A stretch of 64,000 bases of DNA from Mallotus nudiflorus (Eukaryota; Streptophyta; Magnoliopsida; Malpighiales; Euphorbiaceae), in contig CANTUR010000623.1 in assembly GCA_947683625.1 (NCBI GenBank), positions 819,001 through 883,000 of the forward strand. The letters are read 5' to 3'. The position numbers and the translations under genes are program-made. Within the stretch, counting starts at the first letter, position 1; the number at the start of each line of letters is the position of its first letter. The notes under the pieces are model-generated. The model was not told where the DNA came from. It made no database searches and saw only the letters and a program-made list of their open reading frames with translations. This document shows, piece by piece, positions 1 through 10,799 of this stretch.

Positions 1-30
1 TTGGGTGTAAACTCTGACATGTAGTTACTG

Positions 31-206
31 AGATATTGAAAGACCTTGGTCCTCTTAGTTACTTGTTAGGACTTGAAGAATCTTCTGATTCTACTGGATA
101 TTACCTTTCTCATGTGAAGTATGCTTCAAATATACTCTATTGAGCTGGTAACACTGATAACAAAATTATTTTAATAAACCTTCTATTTGAACTACAACAC
201 TCTTTC
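31..206 (+). pseudogene. Ty1/copia reverse transcriptase fragment
   Basis: A conceptual translation from about position 31 gives the stretch that follows the YVDD box in copia reverse transcriptases: KDLGPLSYLLGLE, then DSTGYYLSHVKYAS, then an in-frame TGA, then AGNTDNKI. The order and spacing match the family segment that joins RT to RNase H. No further coding sequence lies on either side inside the window, and no LTR can be tied to it. The wording differs from the RT of the copia elements further right, so it is a separate lineage. It is non-functional because of the stop and the truncation. Confidence 0.75.
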
Positions 207-594
207 AAAATTTTAATGTTAATACTTTTATTTCAGAAAGTAAAATTATATTATCTATTTTAATTTTCATTCAATAAAGTAGAAGTTAATCTAATTAGAA
301 TAAAAAAAGGTACTTTCAACTAAATTACAATTAAAACCTTAATTAACTAAATTTTTATTAGAGTTACAATAAAAAATTAATCAAATTAAAATAAACCATA
401 CTTTTAATTATATTAAAATTAAATTAGTTTAATTTTTAAACAACTTATCATGCTTTTCCAATCTCACTTTCTTCTATCTAATTATCAAATAATCACTTAA
501 TTTGACTTTTCTCCTTGGCTCTTGTGAAAGTACCTGAATTAGAAAGCCTTAAAACCTACCTCTATTGCTCCTTAATTCTCCTTAAACCCATATG
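207..594. other. AT-rich spacer, nothing recognised
   Basis: Very AT-rich DNA between the RT fragment and the LTR that begins at 595. I see no reading frame, repeat or regulatory motif that I can support. Confidence 0.5.
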
Positions 595-1524
595 TTGACC
601 TTAGCAATTTATTAATCTTGATTTTGATATTAACAAACTTAATTTTGAGCAACTAATGTGTTTACTTCAAGTGTGTATAAGTTAGGAGTAATTTGGAAGT
701 CAAAATAATGATGATCTATTAAAAAAAAATAATTCTAGAATGACATCACAAGCACTATCTCAATTAGACTCAACACAGGGACTAAATTTCACAAAAAGTG
801 CAAATCCTATCATGGTCCCGACCGGGACCAGGGTAGATCAAGTTCAAGCAAAAATTCAATTTTTGGTAGAACTGATCACTGGGACAATGCTCAAGACAAG
901 GTAGTCTCAATCGAGACATTGATATCCCAACCGGAACCAATGAAAAAATTCAATTACAACAGCTCATAATGGCTATTCAATGCTTATTCCAATTGAGACT
1001 GATGATAGCCTGACCATGACTTGACAAATTATAGCTCAAAAGTCTAAATTTCATTCAAATGGACTTTGATTTTGTTGGGAACGAAATTATTACAGCTATA
1101 ATTGAATTGCTCAAGTATAAGTATAACCTCTGAAGATTATTTTAAGGTTAAAAAACTTGTTTATTCATTACATATTTTCAAGCATTCAATTAAACTCTCT
1201 AAACTCCTTTAAAATTAATTTCATTGTTGTATACTTTTGTGAGAGTTGGTGAATGTTAAAATAAAAATTCTTATTCTTTTATTTTTTGGGGTTAAGAAAA
1301 CAGGAAGTGAGATTATATTCTAAATGAATTGGTTTAAGTGTTTAGCCATTAAAACACTTGAGAATTCAATTTTAGTGTAAGCGTTAAAAACAGTTGTGAA
1401 TTAATTTTTGAGTAAACCTTGAAAACTCAAGTTATAAAGTTTGAGTTAAGCCTAAAACTCAAGTTGTAAAAATCAATATAGAGAAATAGATTGTGGTGAT
1501 TCAAAATCCTAACTTGTGGATAAA
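595..1524 (+). mobile_element. 5' LTR of element B, proximal part
   Basis: It begins TTGACCTTAGCAATTTATTA and can be followed, with substitutions and small indels, in the reverse complement of 19106-20186. That inverted copy continues without a break through the sequence found here at 10588-10747, which shows that this LTR was interrupted. It ends at the target duplication ATAAA (1520-1524) next to element A. No recent functional promoter can be claimed. Confidence 0.8.
1520..1524. repeat. Left target-site duplication of element A
   Basis: ATAAA lies directly left of element A and ATAAG (10588-10592) directly right. The single mismatch is at the last base. LTR B sequence resumes after the right copy, as expected for insertion of A into LTR B. 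Confidence 0.7.
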
Positions 1525-2668
1525 TTTTGACCTTAGCAATAATCAATCTTAATTTTGATCTTAACAAAATTAATTTTGAGCATTTAATTTGTTTGTTTAA
1601 GTGTGTATAAGTTAGAGCTCTATTGGAAGTTAAAATGAAGTATGATTATCTTAGGCTGATTGGAACTCTAAGATTCAAGGAGGCTTTTGACATCCTTAAA
1701 GATTTATAATGAGAAAATTATCTTCTTCACATTTGAAGTAGACATCTTGAACTTTCTGAATTGGGCTTATTTGTCAAAATTTGAGTTCATTTGAGTATGT
1801 AAATTTTGAGTTGAAATTAACATATACATCTGCCATTTTAGATTGCACATCTCTTAGTATTTTAGACATATCTTAAGTTACAGATGTCCAATTGAGGTGA
1901 TTAAAAAATGATATGAAAAGATAAGTCAAATATCTACAACTTTCATGAAGAAAATATGGGCAAATTCAAACTTCTTCAATAGAAAATCACGACATTAACT
2001 TGGGTATAGCTTTCTAATAGTAGTTTGTATTTCAAATTGACAAACTCTTAGTATTTTAGTCATATCTTAAGATACAGAAGTAAAATTTAGGTGATTTAAA
2101 ATGATATGAAAAGATAAGTCAAATATATACAACTGTCATGAAGAAAGTATGGGCAAATTCAAACTTCTTCAATAGCAAATCATGACATCAACTTGGGTAT
2201 AACTGTTTGACAGTAGTTTAAAACTCTTAGTATTTTGAACATATCTTGAGCTATAGAAGTCCAATTTAGGTAATTCAAAATGATATGGAAAGCTAATTAA
2301 AATATTCTTAGGTTAGATTAGAAGAGAAATAAGATTTATTTCTAAAGGAATTGGTTTAAGTGTTGTCCATTGAAACACTTAGGTTTTGCTTTTTTGAGTG
2401 AGCCTCAAAAACTCAAGTTGTAAGGTTATAAGAGTGAGCCATAAAACTCTTGTGTAATCTTAATCTTATGAATAAGATTATGGATGATTGAGAATCCTAA
2501 CTTGGGGATAAGTTAGGTGGAGACATAGGATTGTTGTTAAATCCGAACTCTTTAAATTTTTATGTTCTTCATTCTTCCTTCTCAACTTCCATTCAATTCT
2601 TGCAAAGAATTCTTTATTTCTTATTTTTATTTGATAGTGCTATTCACCCCCCTTTAGGACTCTTTTCA
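1525..2668 (+). mobile_element. 5' LTR of element A (1144 bp, internally deleted)
   Basis: It pairs with 9105-10587 from end to end except for one large gap: sequence equivalent to 9894-10220 in the 3' LTR is missing, with the junction at 2305/2306. The missing part holds the only clear TATA box (10059-10068) and the region just after it. Because LTRs are identical at insertion, the deletion happened afterwards, so the 5' copy has probably lost its core promoter. Confidence 0.88.
1851..2300 (+). repeat. U3 tandem repeat, about 180-194 bp units (5' LTR of A)
   Basis: CTCTTAGTATTTT recurs at 1851, 2045 and 2224, each time followed by a near-identical run containing CATATCTTGAGCTACAGAAG-like, AGGTGATTCAAAATGATATG-like and CTTCTTCAATAG words. 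The units are therefore about 194 and 179 bp, the last one partial. The 3' LTR has the matching array, starting near 9431, 9619 and 9812. Repeats of this kind in U3 often act as enhancers in plant LTRs; that role is inference here. Confidence 0.75.
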
Positions 2669-2670
2669 AT

Positions 2671-2682
2671 TGGTATCAGAGC
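2671..2682 (+). other. Primer binding site, tRNA-iMet, element A
   Basis: TGGTATCAGAGC lies 2 bases after the 5' LTR end (CTCTTTTCA AT). This is the standard plant copia primer site, complementary to the 3' end of initiator-methionine tRNA. It is intact here, although it is degraded in element B. Confidence 0.9.
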
Positions 2683-2719
2683 TTGAATTCTAGGTATTTT
2701 ATAGCTAGAATACAAGATC

Positions 2720-4740
2720 ATGGAGAGTTAATCATAAAACATCTTTTCTCTTAGACCATTCTTTGATGGTAGTGACTATCCATATTGGAAATTCAAAATG
2801 GAATTATATCTTGATTATGATTCCATCAAACTTTGTGACATTGTCCTAAGATGTTGAGAACCACCTATAACTATCATTGATGATATGGTAACTACTCTTG
2901 CAAGAAGCCAATGGAGTATTGATCAAAAGGAAGAAAATCATAAAAATAAAAAAGCTATGATTACTCTAGTCTCTTCAATGACAAGAGAAGAAGGAGGCAA
3001 GATTTAACATTGTATGTTGGCCAAAGAAATGTGGGAGACCTTGGAAAACCACTATAAAGGCAACATTCAAGTAAGAAGCAAGAAGGTTCAAATTTATATG
3101 TATGAACATGAACTCTTCAAAATGAAGCCTCATGAATCAATTATGGAGATGAAAAACCATCTCAATTCTCTCCTCATAACCCCTCAAGAAACTTGGAAAA
3201 TATTTCTCCAAGGAAGAGGAAAACACCAAGATTTTAAGAATCCTACCTAAAAAGGATTGGGAATCTCATGTTACTTCAATTGAGGAAGCTCAAGACCTCT
3301 CCACTTTATCAATCGATGTGCTCATTGGTAAGCTCTAAACACATGAACTCACTATCAAGTAAAGAGGTGAAGAATAAGAAAAGAAAGAAGAAAAGAAAAA
3401 GAGCATTGCTCTAAAAGCTCTTCAAGAAGATAGTGAAGAGGAAAGCATTAAAGATTCTAGTATCAATATGGTGACATTGCCATTCTCACTAGGAACTTCA
3501 AGAAGTTTTTAAGAAAGAAAAACTTCTCAAGAATAAGAGACTTCAATAAGAAGTTCGAAGGAGATGGAAAGAAGAAAACTAAGAAGGTTACTTGTTATGA
3601 ATGTAAGAAATCGGGACATATTAGAAGTGAGTGTCCTAAACTCAAATTCAAGAACAAGGGAGCAAAAGACAAGAAGAAGGCATTCAAAGCTACTTGGGAT
3701 GATTCCTCCGAATCTGAAGAGGAAGAGGAACAACAAGAAGTAGTCAATCTTTGCTTCATGGCCTTTGAAAACAAAAATGAGGTACCATTTACTTCTTATT
3801 CTTCCTTTGATGATTATGATAATAATTGTGATGATGATAATGATGATGATGAGAGCTTTATTATGAGCAAATTACTTGTTAAATACAAAAGTTTATTATC
3901 TAAGAAGAAACATTATAAGCATGAATTAGGTAGCTTAAATAGAGAATTAGAAAATTTAAAAATTGATTTTGCTAAACTTGTTGAATCAAATGAAAAACTT
4001 GTTAGTGATGCAAAATCTTCTAATTCTTTGGAAGAAGATCAACTTAAGAAAGCAAATGATGAAAATCATAAGCTTTCTAAGGAGGACTTAGAATTAAAGA
4101 ATTCCATTGCTAAATTTAAGGGAGGAAAAGAAACTTTAGATAGTCTTTTTGACTCTCAAAAATTTCATGGAGATACCTATGAAATTTGATATAAGAATGT
4201 AATGTCTTCATCATCTTTATCACATATTAATTTTATAAAAGCTTCATATGATTCCACTCCTTCAACCTCTAAATCAAATGAGACTCAAGATTTTAAAGCT
4301 AAAAGATCTTATGTGTTAAATAGCAAGGGAAGGTCTTATAAGATTCATCTTTTATTAACACAAAGAGGTAATGTTCAAACTAGAGCACCTTAACCCAAGC
4401 ATGCTTATATGTACATTAGACATAATTATAATAGGCATGTTGAACAATACAATGCACATAAACTTATTGCATAAAATTATCGAAATACACATCACCATTG
4501 CCAATGCATATCTCACTTAATGACATAATACAACACCAAAGGCATGTTGCACACACTAGGAAAGCATTTCATCCTAGGAGGAATAAATTCAAAAATATTG
4601 TATATTCTTATTACATGATCAAAGGACATACTAACAATGTGTGCTTCTATAGAAGACTATACATAAATTTACTTCCTACATATTATCTTGAAACTAACCA
4701 ACCTAGACCAAGAAAGGTTTGGGTCCAAAAGAATACTTAA
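2720..4740 (+). pseudogene. gag of element A (UBN2-type, CCHC zinc knuckle)
   Basis: The start is the ATG at 2720, but codon 4 is a stop. The reading then gives FFDGS and YPYWKFKMELYL, typical of copia gag N-termini, and the UBN2 core (LAKEMWETLENHYKG, LFKMKPHESIMEM) at about 3014-3250. A zinc knuckle of form CX2CX4HX4C, with all four ligands present, is at 3593-3634 (CYECKKSGHIRSEC). A lysine-rich stretch, an acidic Asp run (3820-3855) and a predicted coiled coil rich in K/E/L (about 3870-4130) follow. Gag normally forms the virus-like particle and binds the RNA through the knuckle. At least three frame changes break it, so no full Gag can be made. Confidence 0.85.
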
Positions 4741-6190
4741 ATTTTTTTGTGTATATAAAACAAAAAGCAAGTGGTATCTCAATAGTGGATTTTCAAGGCA
4801 CATGATGAGAGACAAAGAGCAATTCAACAAACTTGATGCTAAGGATAGAGGACACATTACTTTTAGAGACAATGCAAAAGGAAAAATTATTGGCATTAGA
4901 GAAATAGGTAATTCTTAATCCTTATCTATACATCATATGTTGTTTTTTAATGGTCTTAAACATAATTTGCTTAGTATAAGTCAATTATGTGACATGGGAA
5001 ATAAAGTAACTTTCTAACCTAAAAATTTCTTTGCTAGTAGTCTTGATGAAAATAAAGTTATTTTTAGTGGTGAAAGAGCAGATAATGTTTATTGATTTGA
5101 ATAAAATTGACTACAAAGATATCAAATGCTTAGTGTCTATCTCCTATGACATATGGACATGGCATAGAAGGTTAGGACATGTAAATTTTGAGCTTTTGAA
5201 TGATCTTTGTAAACATGAACTTATGATTGGTTTACCAAATATTGAATTCACTAAGGATAAACCTTATGATGCTTGCCAAACAGGAAAATAGTCCAAGTCC
5301 TCATTTAAGCTAAAAAAGGTAGTGTCCACCTCTAAGCCACTTGAACTTATACATATGTATTTATTTGGATCAACTAGAGTTGCTACTCTCGGTGGAATGC
5401 AATATGCATATGTATTGGTTGATGATTACTCTAGATTTACATGGGTATGTTTACTTGCTTATAAGAATGATGCATTTAAAGCTTTTGAAAAGTTTGCCAA
5501 AAAAGTTCAAAAAGAAAAAGGCTTTTGTATTTCTTCTATTAGAAGTTATCATGGAATTGAGTTTGAAAATGATTTTTTCAAAACCTTTTATGATGAAAAT
5601 AGTATTTCATATACATTCTCTTCTCCTAGAATTCCTCAACAAAATGGGTAGTTGAAAGGAAAAATAGAACCCTTGTGGAAATGGCTAGAATAATGCTTTA
5701 TAAGTATAATTTGCCTCTATACTTTTAGACGAAAGCCATTAACACATCTTGTTATATTTCAAACCGAGTTTTTAAAAGACCAATTTTAAATAAAACATCT
5801 TATGAGCTATGGAACAATAGAAAACCTAAAATCTCTTATCTAAGAGTATTTGGATGCAAGTGCTTTGTATTAAACACCAAGGACAATCTTGGGAAATTTG
5901 ATTCTAAAGCTGATGAAGGAATTTTCCTAGGCTATTCTATTTCTAGTAAAGCATATAGGGTCTTTAATAAGAGAACTCTAGTAGTCGAAAAGTCAATGCA
6001 TGTGGTATTTAATGAATCAAACACACTTGATCCTAGAAGGATGTTTTTAGTGTTGATGATATTGTATGAGATTATGGAAACATAAGAAGAAAATGCTAGT
6101 AAGCTTTTAGAACTTGAAGATCTAATCAAGGAGGAAAATGAGGAGACATCTCAACCTACCTTGAAGGATGAACTTCCAAAGGATTGACAA
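4741..6190 (+). pseudogene. protease and integrase of element A
   Basis: Protease: the copia active-site region is present as WYLNSGFSRHMM at about 4770-4805. The usual Asp of the D-S-G triad is Asn, which would abolish catalysis. KGKIIGI and KHNLLSISQLC-like words follow. Integrase: the zinc-binding part includes HRRLGHVNF and DACQTGK (about 5163-5290); the first Cys of the usual CDAC is Tyr. The catalytic core runs from about 5330 (LELIHMYLFG, YVLVDDYSRFTWV) through FENDFFKTFYDENSISY to PQQNG at about 5635, then stops at a TAG and continues in another frame (WNNRKPKISYLRVFGCKCF) to about 6190. Several stops interrupt it. It would cut and integrate cDNA if intact; it is clearly dead. Confidence 0.85.
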
Positions 6191-6238
6191 TTCAAGAAAG
6201 CTTCCCCTTAAGACATCATTATAGGTGACACTACAAAA

Positions 6239-7772
6239 GGGGTAACTACTAGATCTCAATTAAAGTCTATTGTTAATTTAGCCTTCATTTCCCAAATTGA
6301 ACCAAAAAATATGGATGATGCTTTGTGTGATGAATTTTGGGTCCTTACTATGCAAGAAGAGTTAAATCAATTTGATAGAAATAAGGTTTGGACCTTGGTT
6401 CCTAGACCTAAACATCATCCAATTATAGGCACCAAATGGGTGTTTAGAAATAAGATGAATGAACAAGGGGTCATAACTAGGAATAAAGCTAGACTAGTAG
6501 CTAAAGGTTATAATCAAGAGGAAGGCATTGATTATGATGAAACCTTTGCCCCCATTACAAGGTTAGAAGCTATTAGGATGCTACTTGTATTTGCATCATT
6601 CATGGATTTCAAACTTTATCAAATGGATGTTAAAAGTGCATTTTTAAATGGTTTTATTGAAGAGGAGGTGTATGTTAAACAACCTCAATGTTTTGAAAGC
6701 TTTTATTTTCCAAATCATGTATTCAAACTTTCCAAAGCATTATATGGATTTAAACAAGCTCTTAGAGCTTGGTATGGAAGGTTGAGAAACTTCTTATTAG
6801 AGAAAGGTTTCTTTAAAGGAAAAGTTGATACAACTCTTTTCATAAAGAAATCCAAGCATGATTTATTAATTGTTCAAATATATGTTGATGACATTATATT
6901 TGGTGCTACTAACCATTGCTTGTGTAAGGAATTCTCTAATTTAATGCAAGGAAAATTTGAGATGAATATGATGGGTGAACTCAAATTCTTTCTTGGACTA
7001 CAAATCAAGTAATGCAAAAATGAGATTTTCATCAATCAAACCAAGTATGCATGAGATGTTCTCAAGAAATTTGGCATAAATGGAGCTAAGTAAAACTCCA
7101 ATCAGCACCATAACCAAACTTAATAAAGATGAGAATGGCAAACCAGTTAATGAAAAGCGATTTAGAGGTATGAGCATATACCTTCTTTATTTAATTACTA
7201 GTAGACCTGATATTATGTTTGCTACTTGCTTGTGTGCTAGATTTCAATATAGTCCTAAAGAGTCTCATTTGAATGCTATTAAAAGAATTTTCAAATATCT
7301 TTGTGGTACAATGCATTTAGGACTTTAGTATCCTAGGAGTTCATCCTTTAACTTAATTAGTTATTTTGATACAGACTTTGCTGGTAGTTTACTAGTTAGA
7401 AAAAGCACTTTCGGAACTTGTCAATTTTTAGGACAATATTTAGTTTCTTAGTTTAGCAAGAAACAAGTTTCAATTGCCTTGTTCATTGCTGAAGCTAAAT
7501 GTATCACAATAAGCCTTTGTTGTTCACAAGTTTTATGGCAAAAACAACTATTGTTTGACTATGGTGTAAAACTTGATCATATTCCAATCAAATGTGACAA
7601 TACAAGTGCTATCAACCTTAGCAAAAATCCCATTCAGCATTCTAGAACTAAGCATATAGACATTATACATCATTTCTTGCGTGAAATTGTTCAAATTGGT
7701 AATATCTCACTTGAATTTGTTGATACAAATAATCAACTTGCAGATATCTTCACCAAACCTCTAAATGATTAA
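6239..7772 (+). pseudogene. reverse transcriptase and RNase H of element A
   Basis: RT is the best-preserved part of the element: 233 open codons from 6311 to 7012 with the copia signatures [62 protein letters not shown] and the catalytic IYVDDIIFG intact. RNase H follows in pieces (7015-7772): SRPDIMFATCLCARFQ, LNAIKRIFKYLCGTMHLGL, a stop, YFDTDFAGS, a stop, then CDNTSAINLSKNPIQHSRTKHI and the family ending LADIFTKPLND just before a TAA at 7770-7772. The stops at 7010-7012, 7327 and 7450 mean the polyprotein is broken. The relatively clean RT suggests the insertion is not among the oldest here. Confidence 0.9.
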
Positions 7773-9090
7773 ATTTCATTAAGTATGAACTTGGCATGAT
7801 TGATGGTTCTAGTTTATCTTCATTTTATGTTTAATTGATGGTTGAAGTGTTTTCATGTGAAATCATATTGTGCTTATTGATTACTTTGATTGATAAATAT
7901 TTTGATTTTGATCTTAAATTTTTTTTATAATTGTCAGTTTATATTTGGTTTATGTTTTTAAATTTCCTTTTGCATTTTGTCAAAGGAGAATAAATCATTT
8001 GAGTTTGCATGTGTACCTAATTAATTTTTTTTACATGTGTATTTCTCTTTAATTTTAAAACGTCCTTAAAAATTGAGTTTATGTCAGTGACATGTTATAT
8101 TTTGGTTTGATATAGGGGGAGAAAATTTGTTTAAATTTTTTGCAAGCATATTAACATTATAAGTATGGCTAATTTTGTCGTATTCACCTTATTTTGCTTA
8201 CTTTTTTTATGTATGACATATATTTTATAAAGATTTTGTGTATCTTTGTTTTTATTTTCCTTTTATATCTCTCTCTTTTCTTTTTGCTTTTGACAAAGGG
8301 GGAGAAATATATTTGAGTTTGTTATTTGTTACTATACATGTGTATAATATTTTATTATTATATTTATACATGCATAATTCATGTATAAAATCTTCTTAGA
8401 AATTGTTTTAATCTTTGATAAGTCATGAATACCTTCTTAGGAATTTTTTTGATCTTTTCATAATTCATGTATTAGGAATTGTTTTAATTTTTAATAAGGA
8501 ATGAATATTTTTACAAAGATTTGGTGTATCTTTGCTTTGTTCCTATAGGAATTTTGGTCCTTTTAGGTTCATTTCCCCTTATATCTCTCTCTTTTCCTTT
8601 TGCCTTTGTACAAAGAGAGGAAAATATGTTATGAATAATTTGTGTTTATTTTTTTATGCTAAGTGCTACATGATTGATTAGCTAGCTAAGCTTTATATGA
8701 TCATATGATAATCACGCATGTCTAGCATCAACATTATTATTATATGTACTATTTTTGTGATATATTTTAGTGAAACTATATGCATATATGTTTCAAATTA
8801 TTTCCTCACATTTCCTAACATTTATTTAAATGATCATGTTATCATATTTTATGTTTTTTAATACATTTGTCATAAGAATGCCATGTTTTTATCCCTCTTG
8901 CTATATTTTATGTTATTTTTATTTATTTTTTTGTCAAGGGGAATAATCTACAAATTTATATTTCTTATCATGTCCATATTCATAGGGGGAGAAATAAAAA
9001 AAGATATTTTATTTCATTTGGTATCATTATTATTACACACTTTACTTTGTATTGTTTTTTTATCAAACTCAAAATAAGTTTGTCAAAATC
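7773..9090 (+). other. 3' noncoding region of element A with repeated purine tracts
   Basis: This is 1.3 kb of very AT-rich sequence with no reading frame of interest. It contains several copies of a word like GACAAAGGGGGAGAAAT: near 7979 (GTCAAAGGAGAATAAAT), 8114 (ATAGGGGGAGAAAAT), 8294 (GACAAAGGGGGAGAAAT), 8608 (GTACAAAGAGAGGAAAAT), 8931 (GTCAAGGGGAATAAT) and 8983 (ATAGGGGGAGAAATAAA). They resemble the polypurine tract that primes plus-strand DNA synthesis. The same kind of tail is seen in reverse at 20187-20740. Confidence 0.75.
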
Positions 9091-9104
9091 AAAAAGAGGA
9101 AGAT
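9091..9104 (+). other. Polypurine tract of element A
   Basis: AAAAAGAGGAAGA followed by T lies directly before the 3' LTR start at 9105. This is the expected place and composition for the plus-strand primer. Confidence 0.8.
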
Positions 9105-10587
9105 TTTTGACCTTAGCAATAATCAATATTAATTTTGATCTTAACAAACTTAATTTCGAGCATTTAATTTGTTTGTTTAAGTGTGTATAAGTTAGGATTC
9201 TATTGGAAGTTAAAATGAAGTATGATTATCTTGGGCTAATTGGACCTTTGAGATTTAAGGAGGCTTTTGACATCCTTAGAGCTTTATAATGAGAAAATTA
9301 TCTTATCCACATTTGAAGTAGACATCTTGAAATTTCTGAATGAGGCTTATTTTTCAAAATCCGAGTTCATTTTGGTATGAAAATTTTGAGTTGAATAAAA
9401 CGTATACGTCTGCCATTTCAGATTGCACATAGTATTTTAGACATATCTTGAGCTACAGATGTCCAATTGAGGTGATTCAAAATGATATGAAAAGATAGGT
9501 CAAATATATACAACTTTAATAGAAAAAATATAGGCAAATTCAAACTTCTTCAATAGAAAATCACGGAATCAACTTGGGTATTGCTGTCTAATAGTAGTCT
9601 GCATTTCAGAGTGACAAACTCTTAGTAATTTGGACATATATTGAGATAAAGAAGTCAAATTTAGGTGATTCAAAATGATATGGAAATATAAGTCAAATAT
9701 ATACAACTTTTACACAGAAAGTATGTGTAAATAAAAACTTCTTCAATAGTAAATCATGGCATCAACTTGGGCATAACTATCTGACAGTAGTCTGCATTTC
9801 AAGTTGCACAACTCTTAGTATTTTGGACATATCTTGAGCTACAGAAGTACAATTTAGGTGATTAAAAATGATATATAAATTTGATTCAAATATCTACAAC
9901 TTTTATAAAGAAAGTGTGGGAAATTAAAATGTCTTGGGTAGCCAATCATGGTTTCAATACATAAATAGGTGTTTGGTAGCATCACTTTCAATGATTCAAA
10001 ATATGGATGTTGGACACATTATTTGCACCTCCAACAACTATATTTTTGAGTTTTTTTCTATATAAACATCTCTAGAGTTGAATTTAAGTTTAACTTGTTT
10101 ATCATTCATTCTTTCTTAAGCATTCATTAAGCTCTTAAATTCTCTTAAACAATTCTTTGTTTGTATAACTCTTATGAGAGTTGGTTATGTGTTAGAAATA
10201 GAATTTCTCTTCATCTTAAATCTTGGGTTAGATTAGAAGGGAAGTGAGATTTATTTCTAAAGGAATTGGTTTAAGTATTGTCCATTGAAATACTTGGGTT
10301 TTAGTTTTTTGAGTGAGCCTTGAAAACTCAAGTTGTAAGGTTACAAGAGTGAGCCATAAAACTCTTGTATAATCTCAATCTTGTGAATAAGATTATGGGT
10401 TATTGAAAATCCTAACTTTGGGATAAGTTAGGTGGAGACATAAGATTATTGTTGAATCTGAACTCCTTAAATTTTTGTGTTCTTCATTCTTGCTTCTTAA
10501 CTTCCATTCAATTTTTGTAAAGAATTCTTTTTATTTCTCATTTTTATTTAATAGTCCTATTCAGCCCCCCTTCTAGGGCTCTTTTCA
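9105..10587 (+). mobile_element. 3' LTR of element A (1483 bp, full length)
   Basis: The full form of the LTR: a U3 tandem array of about 190-bp units (from about 9431), the TATA-box region at 10059, an R/U5 part with LTR-typical words (TTAGATTAGAAGGGAAGTGAG, shared with the 5' copy), and the end TAGGGCTCTTTTCA. It is 339 bp longer than the 5' LTR. The right target duplication ATAAG follows directly. Confidence 0.88.
10059..10068 (+). promoter_or_regulatory. TATA box of the 3' LTR of A
   Basis: CTATATAAAC after a T-rich run is the clearest core-promoter signal in this LTR. The matching sequence has been deleted from the 5' LTR. If active, it would drive transcription rightwards into element B's gag rather than element A. 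Confidence 0.55.
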
Positions 10588-10747
10588 ATAAGTTAGGTGG
10601 AGATGTAGGATTGTTGAGAATCTAAACTCCTTAAATTCTTTTATTCATCATTCTTCCTTCTCAACATTCCTTTTAATTATTGTTCAAATTTTTTAATTTT
10701 TTATTATTGTTCGATAGTCCTATTCAACCCCCTCTAGGTCTCTTTCA
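10588..10747 (+). mobile_element. 5' LTR of element B, distal part
   Basis: It begins with the right target duplication ATAAG, then GTTAGGTGGAGATGTAGG, and ends CTAGGTCTCTTTCA. It joins the proximal part (595-1524) when element A is ignored, and matches the left portion (19106-19270) of the inverted LTR. Confidence 0.82.
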
Positions 10748-10749
10748 AT

Positions 10750-10761
10750 TAGTATCAAAGC
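10750..10761 (+). other. Degraded primer binding site of element B
   Basis: TAGTATCAAAGC sits 2 bases after the LTR end and differs from the intact TGGTATCAGAGC at two bases. It is still recognisable as a tRNA-iMet site. Confidence 0.75.
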
Positions 10762-10799
10762 TTGAATTCTAGAAACTTCATTACTAGAATATAAGACAT

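Larger units (their letters stand above)
1525..10587 (+). mobile_element. Ty1/copia element A, complete with two LTRs
   Basis: A 9063-bp element: 5' LTR 1525-2668, tRNA-iMet primer site, gag, protease, integrase, RT and RNase H (2720-7772), 1.3 kb of 3' noncoding DNA, purine tract 9091-9104, and 3' LTR 9105-10587. Both LTRs open with TTTTGACCTTAGC and close with CTCTTTTCA. A near-perfect 5-bp target duplication flanks it. The coding part is degenerate, but RT is open over 233 codons. The 5' LTR lacks about 330 bp that the 3' LTR has, including the TATA region. It is plausibly of the Tork-like group from its long lysine/aspartate-rich gag, but I cannot fix the lineage by eye. Confidence 0.9.

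Noticed and set aside
2671..2682. tRNA-like sequence at the primer site
   Set aside because: It is only the 12-base complement of a tRNA 3' end used as a primer site, not a tRNA gene. No tRNA gene with a cloverleaf was seen anywhere.
3527..3736. 69-codon minus-strand frame, Phe/Leu-rich
   Set aside because: Antisense shadow of the Lys/Glu-rich zinc-knuckle part of gag A. The same applies to 11450-11659 in element B.
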